DNA of 64,000 nucleotides from positions 14,445,001 through 14,509,000 of the forward strand of contig JALMGJ010000006.1 in NCBI GenBank assembly GCA_023362775.1, given 5' to 3'. A model generated the notes under the pieces. That model made no database searches and was not told the DNA's origin. It saw nothing but the letters and a program-made list of their open reading frames with translations. Positions 46,001-57,300 of this stretch are shown here, in pieces. The translations under genes were made by a program, and so were the position numbers. How positions within the stretch are numbered: the first letter of the stretch is position 1; each line of letters starts with the position of its first letter. Origin of the DNA: Charina bottae. Taxonomy: Eukaryota; Chordata; Lepidosauria; Squamata; Charinaidae.

Positions 46001-46560
46001 GGAGTTCTTGGTGCTCTCTGAACTTGGTTGTTTGCTTGCAGACATTTCATTGTCCAACTAGGTAACATCATCAGTGCGAGTGAGTGTGGGGTTTGCTGTC
46101 TATTTATATGCTGTAGCTTGCTCTGCCAGTGTTGGTGGGGGTGTGATTTCCTCCTGGGTGGTTCCTTGATTAGGGTATTGTTTTCTGCCTGATTGTTTGT
46201 CTGGTGCTGATCCCTTCTTATCTGAATGTGGGTGGCTGGAGGGATGTGTTCTAATCTTTTTGTTTCCTTCCTAGGTTTTTTATTGTCTCTTTTGAATGGT
46301 GTGTAAATGTGCTTTATCTCTACGTCTCTATTGATGGCTGATTTCTCTGAAGGCCAGGCTTCCAGGAATTCCCTAGCATGTTTGGATTTGGCTTGGTATA
46401 AGATGCTAATAGTTTCCCAGTTGAAACTGTGGTTGAGTCTGTCCGTGTTGTGAGATTAAGGAGTTTTTGTCATGTCTTCTGACAGCTAGTTGGTGTATCG
46501 GTGTCTATCGGTGTCTATGTGAAAGTTGTGAATGAGGATATTCAATGAGGATATTCAAGC
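46001..46560 (-). pseudogene. Penelope-like element, endonuclease end and terminal repeat
   Basis: On the minus strand, about 46495-46270 encodes a decayed C-terminal PLE segment with AVRRHDKNSLISQH, FNWETISILYQAKSKHAREF, LEAW and SAINRDVEI patterns, typical of the region after the GIY-YIG core in vertebrate Penelope proteins. The terminal repeat with a hammerhead-like core follows (46085-46001). Several stops and frame changes are present. The left boundary at 46001 matches the family end at 41306 and 60415. Confidence 0.7.
46034..46082 (-). ncRNA. hammerhead-ribozyme-like motif (PLE)
   Basis: Minus strand CTCGCA, CTGATGA, stem II TGTTACC-TAGT-TGGACA (imperfect), GAAATGTC, TGCAAGC (core 46041-46074). 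GCA before the core pairs with TGC after it. Confidence 0.55.
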
Positions 46561-47274
46561 AGTTAAAGAAGTTGTTACAAAATCACCTAAACTAAGGTAT
46601 CACAGTACCCAAGCATGAATATGCAATGTCTTAGTTCATGTAAGCTTTAAAAAATAGGGTGCCATGTTATTATAGAAAAGCTCACCTGTTGCAAAAGGTC
46701 TTGCACACAAGTTAGCAGTTGTGGACCATTATGTAAATCATTCTTCAGTAATAGACTATTTCAACTTTCCTGACACCTTGCCATTTGAATTTATTTGAAC
46801 TCTTCAAGTCATCCAAATGTACCTTTTCTAATATGCCAGGCTAACATCCCTGGTATTCTATCATTCAAAGAGGTCAGAATGAGGTCAGAAAGACGTCTGT
46901 TGGGAATTGTGTGTAGAAGAAAATCCTATAATCGGAGAAGTCCTCTCTCGTTCTTACCTTTTAAGGTTTCTTAATACCTCTCTTTTTTTCCTGGTCATGG
47001 TTGTTAATTACCATCGATCGTATACCCCATCGCATATAGATAATCTTAATGAAGTTTTGCTCTTTCAGGTATACCAAAGGCAGCGGACATATTTCGTGGT
47101 GGATAGAAAGAACGCAATACATACAAATCATTTTTAAGATGGAAATCACCCTTCTCCAATCACAACTTTTTATGATGCTAAGGGAAGTTAGGTCAGGCTA
47201 ACTACTGAGATAAATGGTTTGTTCATATTTCTGATCCCAGTGACCGCATCCCTAAAGATGCAGTTCTAACATAT
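46561..47274. other. unannotated DNA
   Basis: Nothing recognised. Confidence 0.3.
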
Positions 47275-47560
47275 TTGTTCTTTTATTGTTTGCTGGGTTT
47301 ACATCCCACCTTTTCACTAGGAACTCAAAGAGGTTCCAAGGGAATCTCCCTTCATTTTATCCCCACAACAATCCTGTAAGGTAAGTTGGATAGAGAGTGT
47401 GATTGGCACAGAATCAACCAATGAGCTTCTATAACTGAAGGTGGACTAGAATCTGATGTTTCCCAGTTCTCATCCACCACCTTAATTGCTAGTAATTTAG
47501 GGATTGGACCAGGAGTGGGCAGACCCAGGTTCAAGTTCATGGAAGCTCATGGGTGGCTTG
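47275..47560 (-). mobile_element. old tRNA SINE (reversed)
   Basis: TTTACATCCCACCTTTTCAC, CATTTTATCCCCACAACAAT, CTGTAAGGTAAGTTGGATAG and GGTGGACTAGAATCTGA mirror the SINE body of 47575-47830. Confidence 0.55.
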
Positions 47561-47574
47561 GTGTCAGTCCCTGT

Positions 47575-47830
47575 CTCTTAACCTAAGAGACAGTGTAGTA
47601 TAGTAGTTAAGGTATTGGACTAGGAGTGAGGAAACTCAGATTCAAGTCCATCCTCAGCCACAGAAGCTCACAAATTGACTTTGGGCCAGTCACTCAACTC
47701 AACCTATTTCACAGAGTTGTTGCTAGGGGAAAAATAAGTGGAAGCAGTGCTAGGTGCAGCACCGTAAAGTCCTGGAGGAAAGGTGGGATATAGGTCTATA
47801 AATAAAAGAATATAAATAAATATATACTAC
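47575..47830 (+). mobile_element. old tRNA SINE with AATA tail
   Basis: GTGTAGTATAGTAGTTAAGG (A box), CAGATTCAAGTCCATCC (B box), CACAGAGTTGTTGCTAGGGG, GGAAAGGTGGGATATAGG and an (AATAAAT) tail. Confidence 0.65.
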
Positions 47831-48289
47831 CTTAGATATTGTGTGACAGAAGACACATTTTGGGGGTATGTGTGTTAAGACCCCATGGGATGGCAATGGC
47901 TGGCTTCCATGGACCTCCCACTCCCATTTTCATCTTTAATCCCACCCTATAAGACAGCAGCATTTTTTTTATTGGAGAGACCAGAAGTATCCCTGGGAAA
48001 TCCATTGAGTACTCTGATGTCTGCAGGCACTGTGACACTAATGTATTCTTCAGTTAAATAAGGGTTAGCTTCCACAAGGCATTAAGCCACAATGTCTTAA
48101 AATATCATTTTAATGCCTGGGTTCCCACATCACACTGAGCCATAAGCAAACTACAAAGTCCAGTCCATGTGTAATCCCTAGCACTTTGGTGTCCTGAGTG
48201 AAGATCTCATGGAGGTGAAGTCATTCCCTATGCCACTCTCATTCCTTGGTCATGTTTCTAAAGATAAAATAAGCAACACAAATTGTTTG
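47831..48289. other. unannotated DNA
   Basis: Nothing recognised. Confidence 0.3.
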
Positions 48290-48515
48290 ATGGTATTTCC
48301 ATGAGGAAACAATAGTTCCTCATGGGGGTGGTTAATCCCGTAATTTTATAATGCCCTTCTTTTATTAATACTATCTCCCACTTGGATTTTATTTTAAATT
48401 ATAGTAATTGTATAAATTGTTGGTTTTTATATTTTATATTTTATGCTTTTATTTAATTTTATTATTGTAAACCGCCCAGAGTTCCCCGTTGGGGGAGATG
48501 GGCGGTTATATAAAA

Positions 48516-48554
<39 letters not shown>

Positions 48555-48556
48555 AT
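48290..48556 (+). mobile_element. L2 LINE 3' UTR
   Basis: TAGTTCCTCATGGGGGTGG as in the 33396 copy (33925-33950), then CCGCCCAGAGTTCC ... GGGCGG hairpin and (AATA)n. 5'-truncated within the 3' UTR. Confidence 0.82.
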
Positions 48557-48724
48557 TATGTCATTCCTTTCATGTAACATCAATAGCAAGGGAACACTGC
48601 CCCCCAGCAATGGATCAAGATAAGAGCTCATGTGAATGGCCCATGATTTGGTTCACTTGTTTTTTTATCTGTTGGTCAGAGAATTATCCAGACACCCATG
48701 TAGCAGCCCATTTTTATTTATTTA

Positions 48725-49120
48725 TTGTATTTATCTGTCTGATTTATATCCCACCTTTTCTCTAAGAAGTCAAGTCACTTTCTGTGGGAATATCCTTTCA
48801 ATTTAGCCCCACCTACCTGGACAGAGACAGAGACAGAGACAGAGACAGAGACAGAGACAGAGACAGAGACAGAGACAGAGACAGAGACAGAGACAGAGAC
48901 ACAGACACAGACACAGACACAGACACAGACAGAGACAGAGACACAGACACAGACACAGACACAGACACAGACACAGACACAGACACAGACACAGACACAG
49001 ACACAGACACAGACACAGACACAGACAGACTGTCCCCAAGTCACTCAATGAGATTCCATGGCTACAGGTGGACTGAAACCAGGGTTCCCTGGTCCTAGTC
49101 CAACATCTTAATGTCTCCAC
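48725..49120 (-). mobile_element. old SINE split by hexanucleotide expansion
   Basis: Left part GATTTATATCCCACCTTTTC ... AATTTAGCCCCACCTACCT and right part TCCCCAAGTCACTCAATGAG ... GGTCCTAGTCCAACATC together match one reversed tRNA SINE. The (AGACAG/ACACAG) array replaces the short stretch normally between them. Confidence 0.6.
48820..49030. repeat. (GACAGA)/(GACACA) hexanucleotide array
   Basis: About 35 hexamers: a block of AGACAG, then mostly ACACAG with one AGACAG interruption. It gives false frames of Asp-Arg/Asp-Thr and Ser-Val/Cys-Leu on the two strands. Confidence 0.97.
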
Positions 49121-49139
49121 ATTGGGTCTCCCATGTTTG

Positions 49140-49220
49140 CATATAGAAGTGCTTTGCTTGGATCACCACCCCTGTTGCTTGTGGAGTAGCTTCTCCCCAG
49201 AGATCCAGATGGTCCTGACC
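49140..49220 (+). pseudogene. L2 LINE ORF2 piece before BovB insertion
   Basis: Ends LWNSL-like then SPEIQMVLTQLA, continuing after the BovB copy as RDVKTWFF-type sequence. Confidence 0.6.
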
Positions 49221-49233
49221 CAGTTGGCTTGAC

Positions 49234-51065
49234 TTGTTGTTGTTGTTCAGTCGTTTAGTCGTGTCCGACTCTTCGTGACCTCATGGACCATAGTACGCCA
49301 GGCCTTCCTGTCCTCCACTGTCTCTCGGAGTTTACTCAAATTCATGTTCATTACATCGGTGATGCTATCTAACCATCTCATCCTCTGCCGTCCCCTTCTC
49401 CTTTTGCCCTCAGTCTTTCCCAGCATCAGGGTCTTTTCCAGTGAGTCCTCTCTTCGCATTAGGTGGCCAAAGTATTTGAGCTTCAGCTTCAGCATCTGTC
49501 CTTCCAATGAGCAGTCAGGGTTGATTTCCTTTAGGATTGACTGGTTTGACCTCCTTGCAGTCCAAGGGACTCTCAAGAGTCTTCTCCAGCACCACAGTTC
49601 GAAAGCATCAATTCTTCGGCGCTCAGCCTTCCTTATGGTCCAACTCTCACAGCCATACATTGCTACTGGAAAAACCATAGCTTTAACTATACGGACCTTT
49701 GTCGGCATGGTGATGTCTCTGCTTTTTAATGTGCTGTCTAGGTTTGCCATAGCTTTCCTCCCAAGGAGCAAGCGTCTTTTAATTTCATGGCTGCAGTCAC
49801 CGTCTGCGGTGATCTTGGAGCCCAAGAAAATAAAATCTGTCACTGCTTCCATTTCTTCCCCTTCTATTTGCCAGGAAGTGATGGGACCAGATGCCATGAT
49901 CTGGGTTTTTTTAATGTTGAGTTTCAAGCCAGCTTTTGCACTCTCCTCTTTCACCCTCATCAAGAGGCTCTTTAGTTCCTCTTCACTTTCTGCCATTAGG
50001 GTGGTATCGTCTGCATATCTGAGGTTGTTGATATTTTTCCCGGCAATCTTAACTCCGGCTTGTGATTCATCCAGCCCGGCATTTCTCATGATGTACTCTG
50101 CATATAAGTTAAATAAGCACGGTGATAATATACAGCCTTGTCGTACTCCTTTCCCAATTTTGAACCAGTCGGTTGTTCCATGTCCGGTTCTAACTGTTGC
50201 TTCTTGACCCACATACAGGTTTCTCAGGAGACAGGTAAGGTGGTCTGGTACTCCCATCTCTCTAAGAATTTGCCACAGTTTGTTGTGATCCACACAATCA
50301 AAGGCTTTAGCGTAGTCAATGAAGCAGAAGTAGATGTTTTTCTGGAACTCTCTTGCTTTTTCCATGATCCAGCGAATGTTGGCAATCTGATCTCTAGTTC
50401 CTCTGCCTCTTCGAAACCCAGCTTGCACTTCTGGTAGTTCTCGGTTCACATGCTGCTGAAGCCTAGCTTGTAGGATTTTGAGCATAACCTTGCTGGCATG
50501 TGAAATGAGCGCAATTGTACGGTAGTTTGAACATTCTTTGGCATTGCCTTTCTTTGGAATTGGAACGTAAACTGACCTTTTCCAATCCTGTGGCCACTGT
50601 TGAGTTTTCCAAATTTGTTGGCATATTGAGTGCAGCACTTTAACAGCATCATCTTTTAGGATTTTAAATAGCTCAGCTGGGATACTGTCTTCTCCGCTAG
50701 CTTTGTTGTTAGTAATGCTTCCTAAGGCCCACTTGACTTCACTCTCTAGGATGTCCGGCTCAAGGTCAGTGACCACACCATCGTATTTATCAGGGATATT
50801 AAGATCTTTCTTGTATAGTTCTTCTGTGTATTCTTGCCACCTCTTCTTAATCTCTTCTGCTTCTGTTAGGTCCCTGCCTTTTTTGTCCTTTATCATGCCC
50901 ATCTTTGCACAAAACGTTCCCTTGATATCTCCAATTTTCTTGAAGAGATCTCTAGTCTTCCCCATTCTATTGTTTTCCTCAATTTCTTTGCATTGTTCAT
51001 TTAAGAAGGCCTTCTTATCTCTCCTTGCTATTCTCTGGAATTCTGCATTCAGTTGTTTTTTCATT
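49234..51065 (-). mobile_element. 5'-truncated RTE-BovB LINE
   Basis: A 1.83-kb minus-strand copy. The 3' end (plus start TTGTTGTTGTTCAGTCG) matches the 11224 copy. The exact 13-bp duplication CAGTTGGCTTGAC is at 49221-49233 and 51066-51078. The endonuclease part was lost at insertion. The open frame and low decay suggest a recent event. Confidence 0.93.
49247..51064 (-). pseudogene. BovB ORF2 reverse transcriptase (no endonuclease)
   Basis: 605 codons without a stop, encoding the reverse transcriptase and C-terminal domain of BovB. Visible blocks: KASGEDSIPAELFK (about 121-134), IALISHASKVMLKILQARL, FRRGRGTRDQIANIRWIMEK, catalytic FIDYAKAFDCVD (Asp about 250), GVRQGCILSPCLFNLY, and LRYADDTTLMAE (Asp 352-353). 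The thumb region has TDFIFLGSKITADGDCSHEI and MYGCESWT; the end is TKSRTRLND. A complete BovB protein has about 400 further N-terminal residues including the APE endonuclease, absent here. It reads as a young, dead-on-arrival copy. The plus-strand frame 49275-50207 is antisense to it. Confidence 0.9.
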
Positions 51066-51078
51066 CAGTTGGCTTGAC

Positions 51079-51326
51079 AGAGGGATGTAAAAACCTGGTT
51101 TTTCCTGCAGGTGTTAGGGCTGAGTTGTTAGCAGAGCCTGACATAGGCAAGTCTGCAACTGAGGATAAAGTATGAGATGCCTCAGTTTTTGCATTTTGCA
51201 TTTTGTAATTCTCATCTCTGGTTTTAACAGTATTGTTCTTGTCGTTACGTTTTGTAGCATTAACCGCCCAGAATTATTGTTTCAGATGGGCAGCAATATA
51301 AATTTCCCAAATAAATAAATAAATGT
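51079..51326 (+). mobile_element. L2 LINE 3' end after BovB insertion
   Basis: AGAGGGATGTAAAAACCTGG continues the L2 coding end. The tail hairpin CCGCCCAGAATTATTG ... GATGGGC (51266-51292) and an (AATA) tail follow. Confidence 0.7.
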
Positions 51327-52444
51327 GAATCAGGGATAGCAAAGCGCCTGGGCTGGTTGGCAATGACAGAAGGCAGATTTCTGAGTTGGCTGTGCATTTC
51401 AACTTCTCTCTAAACTAGCCTTATCCAATTTGCTGCCATCCTGACATTTTAAACTTCAGCTCCTATAATTCCCAAGCAGTCTGCCTGAGAGATTCTGGGG
51501 GTTGCTCTCTGGAAGGCCACAGGTTGAAGAAGGCTCTATGAACTGGCCTTTTGGGGGGAGGCGGGGTGCTTTTTCAGCTTTCTGATTCTTCAACCAGAAA
51601 AGTTGTATCATTTCCATAGGTTGTGTTTTTTCTTTCCTTGTTTCTCTCTCTCTCTTTTTTTTTCTCACGAAGCACAAAGAAGCAAAAAGAAGAAGAAAGG
51701 ATTTATCCTATTAATCTAAGTCATCAATACCCACAGGATGCTAAACTAATTATGCATAGCATCATGTAACTGCTGGTAGTTTATAAGCTGAAAATTTTAA
51801 AGCAACACATGGCTGTGTAGACCTAGTATAGGTCTGTGCTTCATTACATCTTGACCTTTTCACTGATACTCAGTAGAAAAAGGATCACTCCTTCCATATG
51901 GCAGACGCTCATTTACTAATATCTGCCCTCCTGAGCCACCGTTGTAATATGAACTTTTCATATAACTTGACCCTTGTTAACTCACACTGCTCAGTTCTTT
52001 GCTTTTTCTCTGCAGGCACTTCGGAACCCATCCTTAGCGTATTTTTTTTTAAAAAAATTAGGAGTAGATGATAAAAAGGGATTTAACATGTCTAGCCCAA
52101 TATACTGTACTTCAACATAGAACAGAATTATTGTTTCTTCAGCCATAGCACTAGCTCACAGAGGGATTACCTGCTACCTTGACCATCACAACCATCTTCT
52201 TCCTGGCCTGGCAAGGTTCCACTTCAGTCTTCCCATCTCTGCTCAACCCTCTACCATTAAAATGAATGGTTTGCTTATTGGGTTCTCCTGATCATATGAC
52301 TCTTCTCCTCCAATCTGTACACTAGCTTTATATCTTCTCCTTTGAATAGCACAAACTCTTCATTTTTATTTTCAGAAATCTCCAAAAAGCTATCCTCCCA
52401 CTGATTGGGTCACTCTTACAATCCTAAAATATTTGAAAAAGATC
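51327..52444. other. unannotated DNA
   Basis: Nothing recognised. Confidence 0.3.
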
Positions 52445-52597
52445 TTCATTCATTCATTCAATCATTCATTCATTCATAAATAAATAAATAAATGGATCTT
52501 TCCCCACAAATTCATATAAAGTTCTTTTTTTAAAGCCCTTCCTAAAATGAATGAATGAATGAATGAATGAATGAATGAATGAATGAGATAGATAGAT

Positions 52598-52664
<67 letters not shown>

Positions 52665-52721
52665 GATAGATGGATGGATGGATGGATGGATGGATGGATG
52701 GATGGATGGATAGATATAGAT

Positions 52722-52771
<50 letters not shown>

Positions 52772-52812
52772 GTATGTATGTATGTATGTATGTATGTATG
52801 TATGTATGTATA
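52445..52812. repeat. compound tetranucleotide microsatellites
   Basis: In order: (CATT)n, (AAAT)n, a short unique stretch, (AATG)n, (GATA)n, (GGAT)n, (GATA)n and (GTAT)n. Each block is a one-step variant of its neighbour. GATA repeats are abundant in snakes. Confidence 0.95.
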
Positions 52813-52817
52813 GTTAG

Positions 52818-53003
52818 TATGAATTGGTGTCATCCAAGTTGCTGTGGATGAGTATGAAAGTAGGAATCCGTAAGCTGGTGATAGATGAATGTTACCCTCA
52901 AGAAAATGATGATAATGGAGAAATCAGAGAAGAGTTTGAGGAAAAACTAGACAACCCTGTGACCCATTGGATCATCCTTCAAGAGAAAGGTAGTGCAGTC
53001 TGA
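52818..53003 (+). other. 61-codon unrecognised open stretch
   Basis: Between stops at 52815 and 53001 the frame encodes a mixed, protein-like composition (KVGIRKLVIDECYPQEN, EEFEEKLDNPVTHWIILQ). I recognise no family. An AAAGGTAGTG that could be a splice donor is at the end, but no convincing acceptor precedes it. It could be a pseudo-exon, an unlisted TE remnant or chance. Confidence 0.2.
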
Positions 53004-53220
53004 TGTGACCAGAATGAACTTTAAATTTTAGGCTGACCATATATTTTTTTACCCCAGGGCTGGATGGTCCCATGAACATCTAAGAAGAGTATCTATCATA
53101 AATAGAAAAATAATTGTAGTGGCAAATGAACTTCCATAATAAGTCAATATTTACTTACCTAAACAGAAAAAAAGAATGACCAGGGGCAGGCAAAAACGCA
53201 GTGGGAGCAGGAGCAATTTC

Positions 53221-53310
53221 TGACTTCCTGCCGGCTTCCCCACTGATTTTGCTTGTAAAGTCGGAAATCATGATCATGTGACTGCGGGGACATTGCAATG
53301 GCCACAACTT
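53221..53310 (-). mobile_element. Tigger-like element fragment
   Basis: CCGGCTTCCCCACTGATTTT, GCTTGTAAAGTCGG and GTGACTGCGGGGACATTGC are the reverse of blocks inside 36476-36867. Diverged, with no ends left. Confidence 0.5.
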
Positions 53311-53624
53311 TGCAAATAAAACTAGTCTGAACATCGTGGAAATTTCAATTCCACAGGAGTAATGGGTCCTGGATTTTTTATGCATTCTTTAAGTTAGCAG
53401 ATTTTAGGTACCTTGATTTCAAAAATTGTTGCAGTATAATGCACCGTTTGGGCTAACTTAAGGGTACAAACAGACAAACAGGTAAACACAATGAGAGTTT
53501 TTAGTAGTATATACTGTAGATTGTGCAAGATTCCGAATGAATGAAATCCAGGAGAAACAATTATTCTATTAGTTAACATAAATCGATGGGTGCAGATGTG
53601 TCTGCAAAGTCCAGTGCTTTTGTC

Positions 53625-53790
53625 AAGATGATGAAAGCAGTGTCACACCATCATGATGCAAGCTCCGCTCCTTTCATACATGTGTGCAATGTCACCATGC
53701 ATGTACAAAAGGGGGGAGCTTGTGTCACAATGGCACAATATTGCTTTCATGATCTGCCCCCTCTTGACCCACCTGCAGACATCCCTGTAT
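53625..53790. mobile_element. GTCTGCAGG-family MITE (diverged)
   Basis: The right end CCACCTGCAGACATCCCTG is an intact terminal repeat. The inner ATGCATGTACAAAAGGGGGG agrees with the family. The left end is decayed. Confidence 0.5.
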
Positions 53791-54302
53791 GGATGGGAAT
53801 GAGGCAGGAGGGTATTGAAAAAGTGACTGGGCTATTTGGAGATCCAGAAACCAATAAGAATGGTGACTGTTTGATATCAGCTTAGAAATAGTTCAGCTGG
53901 TTTTGAATATGGGGATAAATCAAAAGTCTATTCATGCAAGAACAGGTAGAAGCAAGGGTGGTCTGTAGGAATAGAAACTCATGGAGAGGTTTACTGCATG
54001 GTGTTGCTGTAACATAGTTCTACATATATATTTCTTTTTCTTATCTCATGCCTTTAATTTCCTTATTACTTTTTATTCCTTTTACATAATGTTGCCTACC
54101 TTGAAAAGGAATATCATGATGGGTATGTATGTACATATCTCTTTATCTTTCACGTTATGAACTGTTAATGCTGGGAATATTTACAACATCCTTTTCCTCC
54201 TGTCTCAACAAAGTGGTCCATATTTTAGAGTTTACAGTTCTTGAACAGTAAACCTGCTATTATTCCTCATGGCCAGATTTTTCTTTTTACTATCACCTGC
54301 CC
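53791..54302. other. unannotated DNA
   Basis: Nothing recognised. Confidence 0.3.
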
Positions 54303-54363
54303 TCTCCAAGAATCATTGACGATCACTCGTAGCCGAGTAAGATTGTCTTCCAAAGGTAAAATT

Positions 54364-57300
54364 TTAACGGTGAATCCGTAAGTGGCTATAAAGGCCAATT
54401 CTGGATCCGCACAACCTCCCGCAATGAGGGCATAGGTTTCCGGGTGGGAGACGGTCATGATGAGGGTTTGCCTGACGTGCCTTCCTTTTAGCTCTTTTCT
54501 CCTTTTCGCCCTGTACTCGTGCTTCTTCAAAGTCCATAGCGCCATTAATAAAGGATGACCTCCAATTGAAACGCTCATGAGTTAGGGCTTCCCAGTTCTC
54601 AATGCTGATATTACATTTTTTAAAATTAGCTTTGAGAGTATCTTTGAATCTCTTTTGCTGTCCACCAATATTCCGTTTTCCATTCTTAGGTTGGGAGTAA
54701 AGTAGCTGCTTTGGAAGACGATGGTCAGGCATTCGAACAACATGACCGGTCCAGCGAAGTTGATGTTGGATGATCATTGTTTCAATGCTGGTGGTTTTTG
54801 CTTCTTCTAATACGCTAACATTAGTCCGCCTATCTTCCCAAGTAATTTGCAGAATTTTTCGGAGGCAGCGTTGATGGAATCTTTCAAGAAGTTGGAGGTG
54901 GCGTTTGTAGAGGGTCCATGTTTCACAGGCGTACAGAAGGGTTGGTAGTACAATGGCTTTGTAAACAAGCATTTTGGTCTCCCTGCGAATGTCCCGATCC
55001 TCAAACACTCTACGCTTCATTCGGGAGAAAGCTACACTCGCAGAGCTCAGGCGATGCTGAATTTCAGCGTCGATGTTGGCTTTTGTAGATAGATGGCTGC
55101 CGAGATAAGAAAAGTGATCAACATTTTCTAGTGACACACCTTTAAGCTGGATTGATGGCGCTGCGGAGGGATTGGTTCGAACTTGCTGGTAAAGCACTTT
55201 GGTTTTTTTAATGTCAATCGAGAGGCCGAGCTTTTCATATGCTTCTGTAAAGATGTTTAGGATAGTTTGAAGATCTTCCTCGGAGTGTGCACAGACTACG
55301 TTATCATCAGCATATTGAAGTTCTATAACAGAAGTTGCAATTACCTTATTTTTTGCTTTCAGCCTACTAAGATTAAAAAGCTTTCCATCTGTTCGATATA
55401 TAATTTCTACACCAGTAGGAAGTTTCTCTTCAACAAGGTGCATAATCATAGCGATGAAGATAGCGAATAAGGTTGGAGCAATAACACATCCCTGTTTAAC
55501 GCTGGATTCCACTTTAAATGGATCGCTTTGAGAGCCATTGTTATTCAGGATTGTTGCCATCATGTCGTCATGGAGTAACCGCAAGATGTTCACAAATTTA
55601 TCAGGGCATCCGATTTTCAGAAGGATGGTCCAGAGAGCAGTACGATTTACAGTATCAAAAGCTTTAGTCAGATCAATAAACGCCATGTACAGAGGGCGGT
55701 TTTGCTCCTTGCATTTTTCTTGAAGCTGTCGTGCAGTGAAGATCATATCCACTGTTCCCCTGGAAGGGCGGAAGCCATTTTGCGTTTCAGGGAGGATGTC
55801 TTCTGATACAGATAGGAGACGGTTTGCAATGATCTTTGCCAGGATTTTGCCTGCTGTGGCTAGAAGGGAGATGCCTCGATAGTTTCCACAGTCTGTTCTA
55901 TCACCCTTTTTAAAGAGAGTGATAATTATGGCATCCCTAAAGTCTGCTGGAATCTCCTCCCTCATCCAGATTTTTTCGATGAGCTTATGAAGTTGTTGTG
56001 TAAGTTCAGGCCCGCCTTCTTTAAAGACTTCAGCAGGAATCCCATCAGGTCCACTAGCTTTGTTATTTTTCATTTGTTTAGTGGCTTTACTGACTTCCTC
56101 CAAACTAGGGGGTACTGCAAGCTCATTTCTTATTTGTTTTTGCGGGATTTGCAAGAAGACTTCATCAGCCACAGTAGAGTGACGATTAAGGAGATTGTAG
56201 TAATGCTCTTTCCAGCGCAGTGCAATAGACTCATTGTCCTTTAGAAGTTTAGCACCATCTACTGAGCGTAAGGGATTTGTACCATGGTTTGTTGGTCCAT
56301 AGATGGCCTTTATGGCATTAAAAAAGCCCCGTGCATCATGAGCATCTGCAAAATGTTGGGTTTCTTGGGCTTTTTTTATCCACCATATGTTCTTAAGTTC
56401 TCTATTTCTTCTTTGGACTTCTGCCTTTGCACTGGCGTAGATTTTTTTCTTAACGGCACAGTTAATATCTTTTTGCCATATCTGGAAGGCTTTCCTTTTC
56501 TTGTCAATAATATGTTCAATCTCACTATCGTTCTCATCAAACCAGTCCTGATGTCTCTTAGTCTGGTATCCGATAGTTTGTTCACAGGCTGAAATAATAG
56601 AAGTCTTCAATTTAATCCAGTGTTCCTCAACATTTTCAGGGAGTTCCATAGGCAGATGTTCCTTGAGAGTTGATTGAAAGCAATCTCGTTTAATAGGATC
56701 TTGAAGGGCCAGTGTATTCATTTTACGCCTTGGTTTTCTTCCTTGGAGCCTACGATGAGGGACAATCTTTATGGCCATCGTGGATCGAATTAATCGATGG
56801 TCTGTCCAGCAGTCATCGGCGCTCGTCATGGCTCTGGTGAGAAGTACATCACGGCAATCTCTAGCACGGACAATTACATAATCTAAAAGATGCCAGTGCT
56901 TCGACCGTGGGTGCTTCCATGATGTTTTAAATTTATTTTTCTGGCGAAAGAGTGTGTTAGTAATGACAAGGTTATGCTCTGCACATTTAGTCAGAAGTAA
57001 GATTCCATTCGTGTTGCTGTTGTCAACTCCTTCTTTCCCAATGATCCCTGGCCACAAATCAAAATCACGCCCAACACTTGCATTGAAATCGCCCAGGAGG
57101 ATAATTTTATCCTCCTTTGGTATCTCTGATAAGATGGTGTCCAGCTGGGTATAAAATTTTTCCTTGATATCCTCATCTGCATCTAGTGTTGGTGCGTAAG
57201 CACTTAGGATAGTTGCCTGTTGGTTTTTGGCGAGTTTTATTCGCAGAGTTGAGAGTCGTTTGTTAATCCCAGTGGGAACTTCTGACAAGAGCTTCACAAT

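Noticed and set aside
48775..49120. Asp-Arg/Asp-Thr and Ser-Val/Cys-Leu repeat proteins
   Set aside because: They are translations of the hexanucleotide array in several frames.
49275..50207. 310-codon plus-strand frame
   Set aside because: Antisense to BovB reverse transcriptase, with no domain of its own.
52445..52812. CRISPR-like or satellite array
   Set aside because: Plain tetranucleotide microsatellites without spacers.
54267..54578. 103-codon frame at the end of the RTE-group element
   Set aside because: It overlaps the end of the intact ORF in another frame and crosses the element boundary into flanking DNA.
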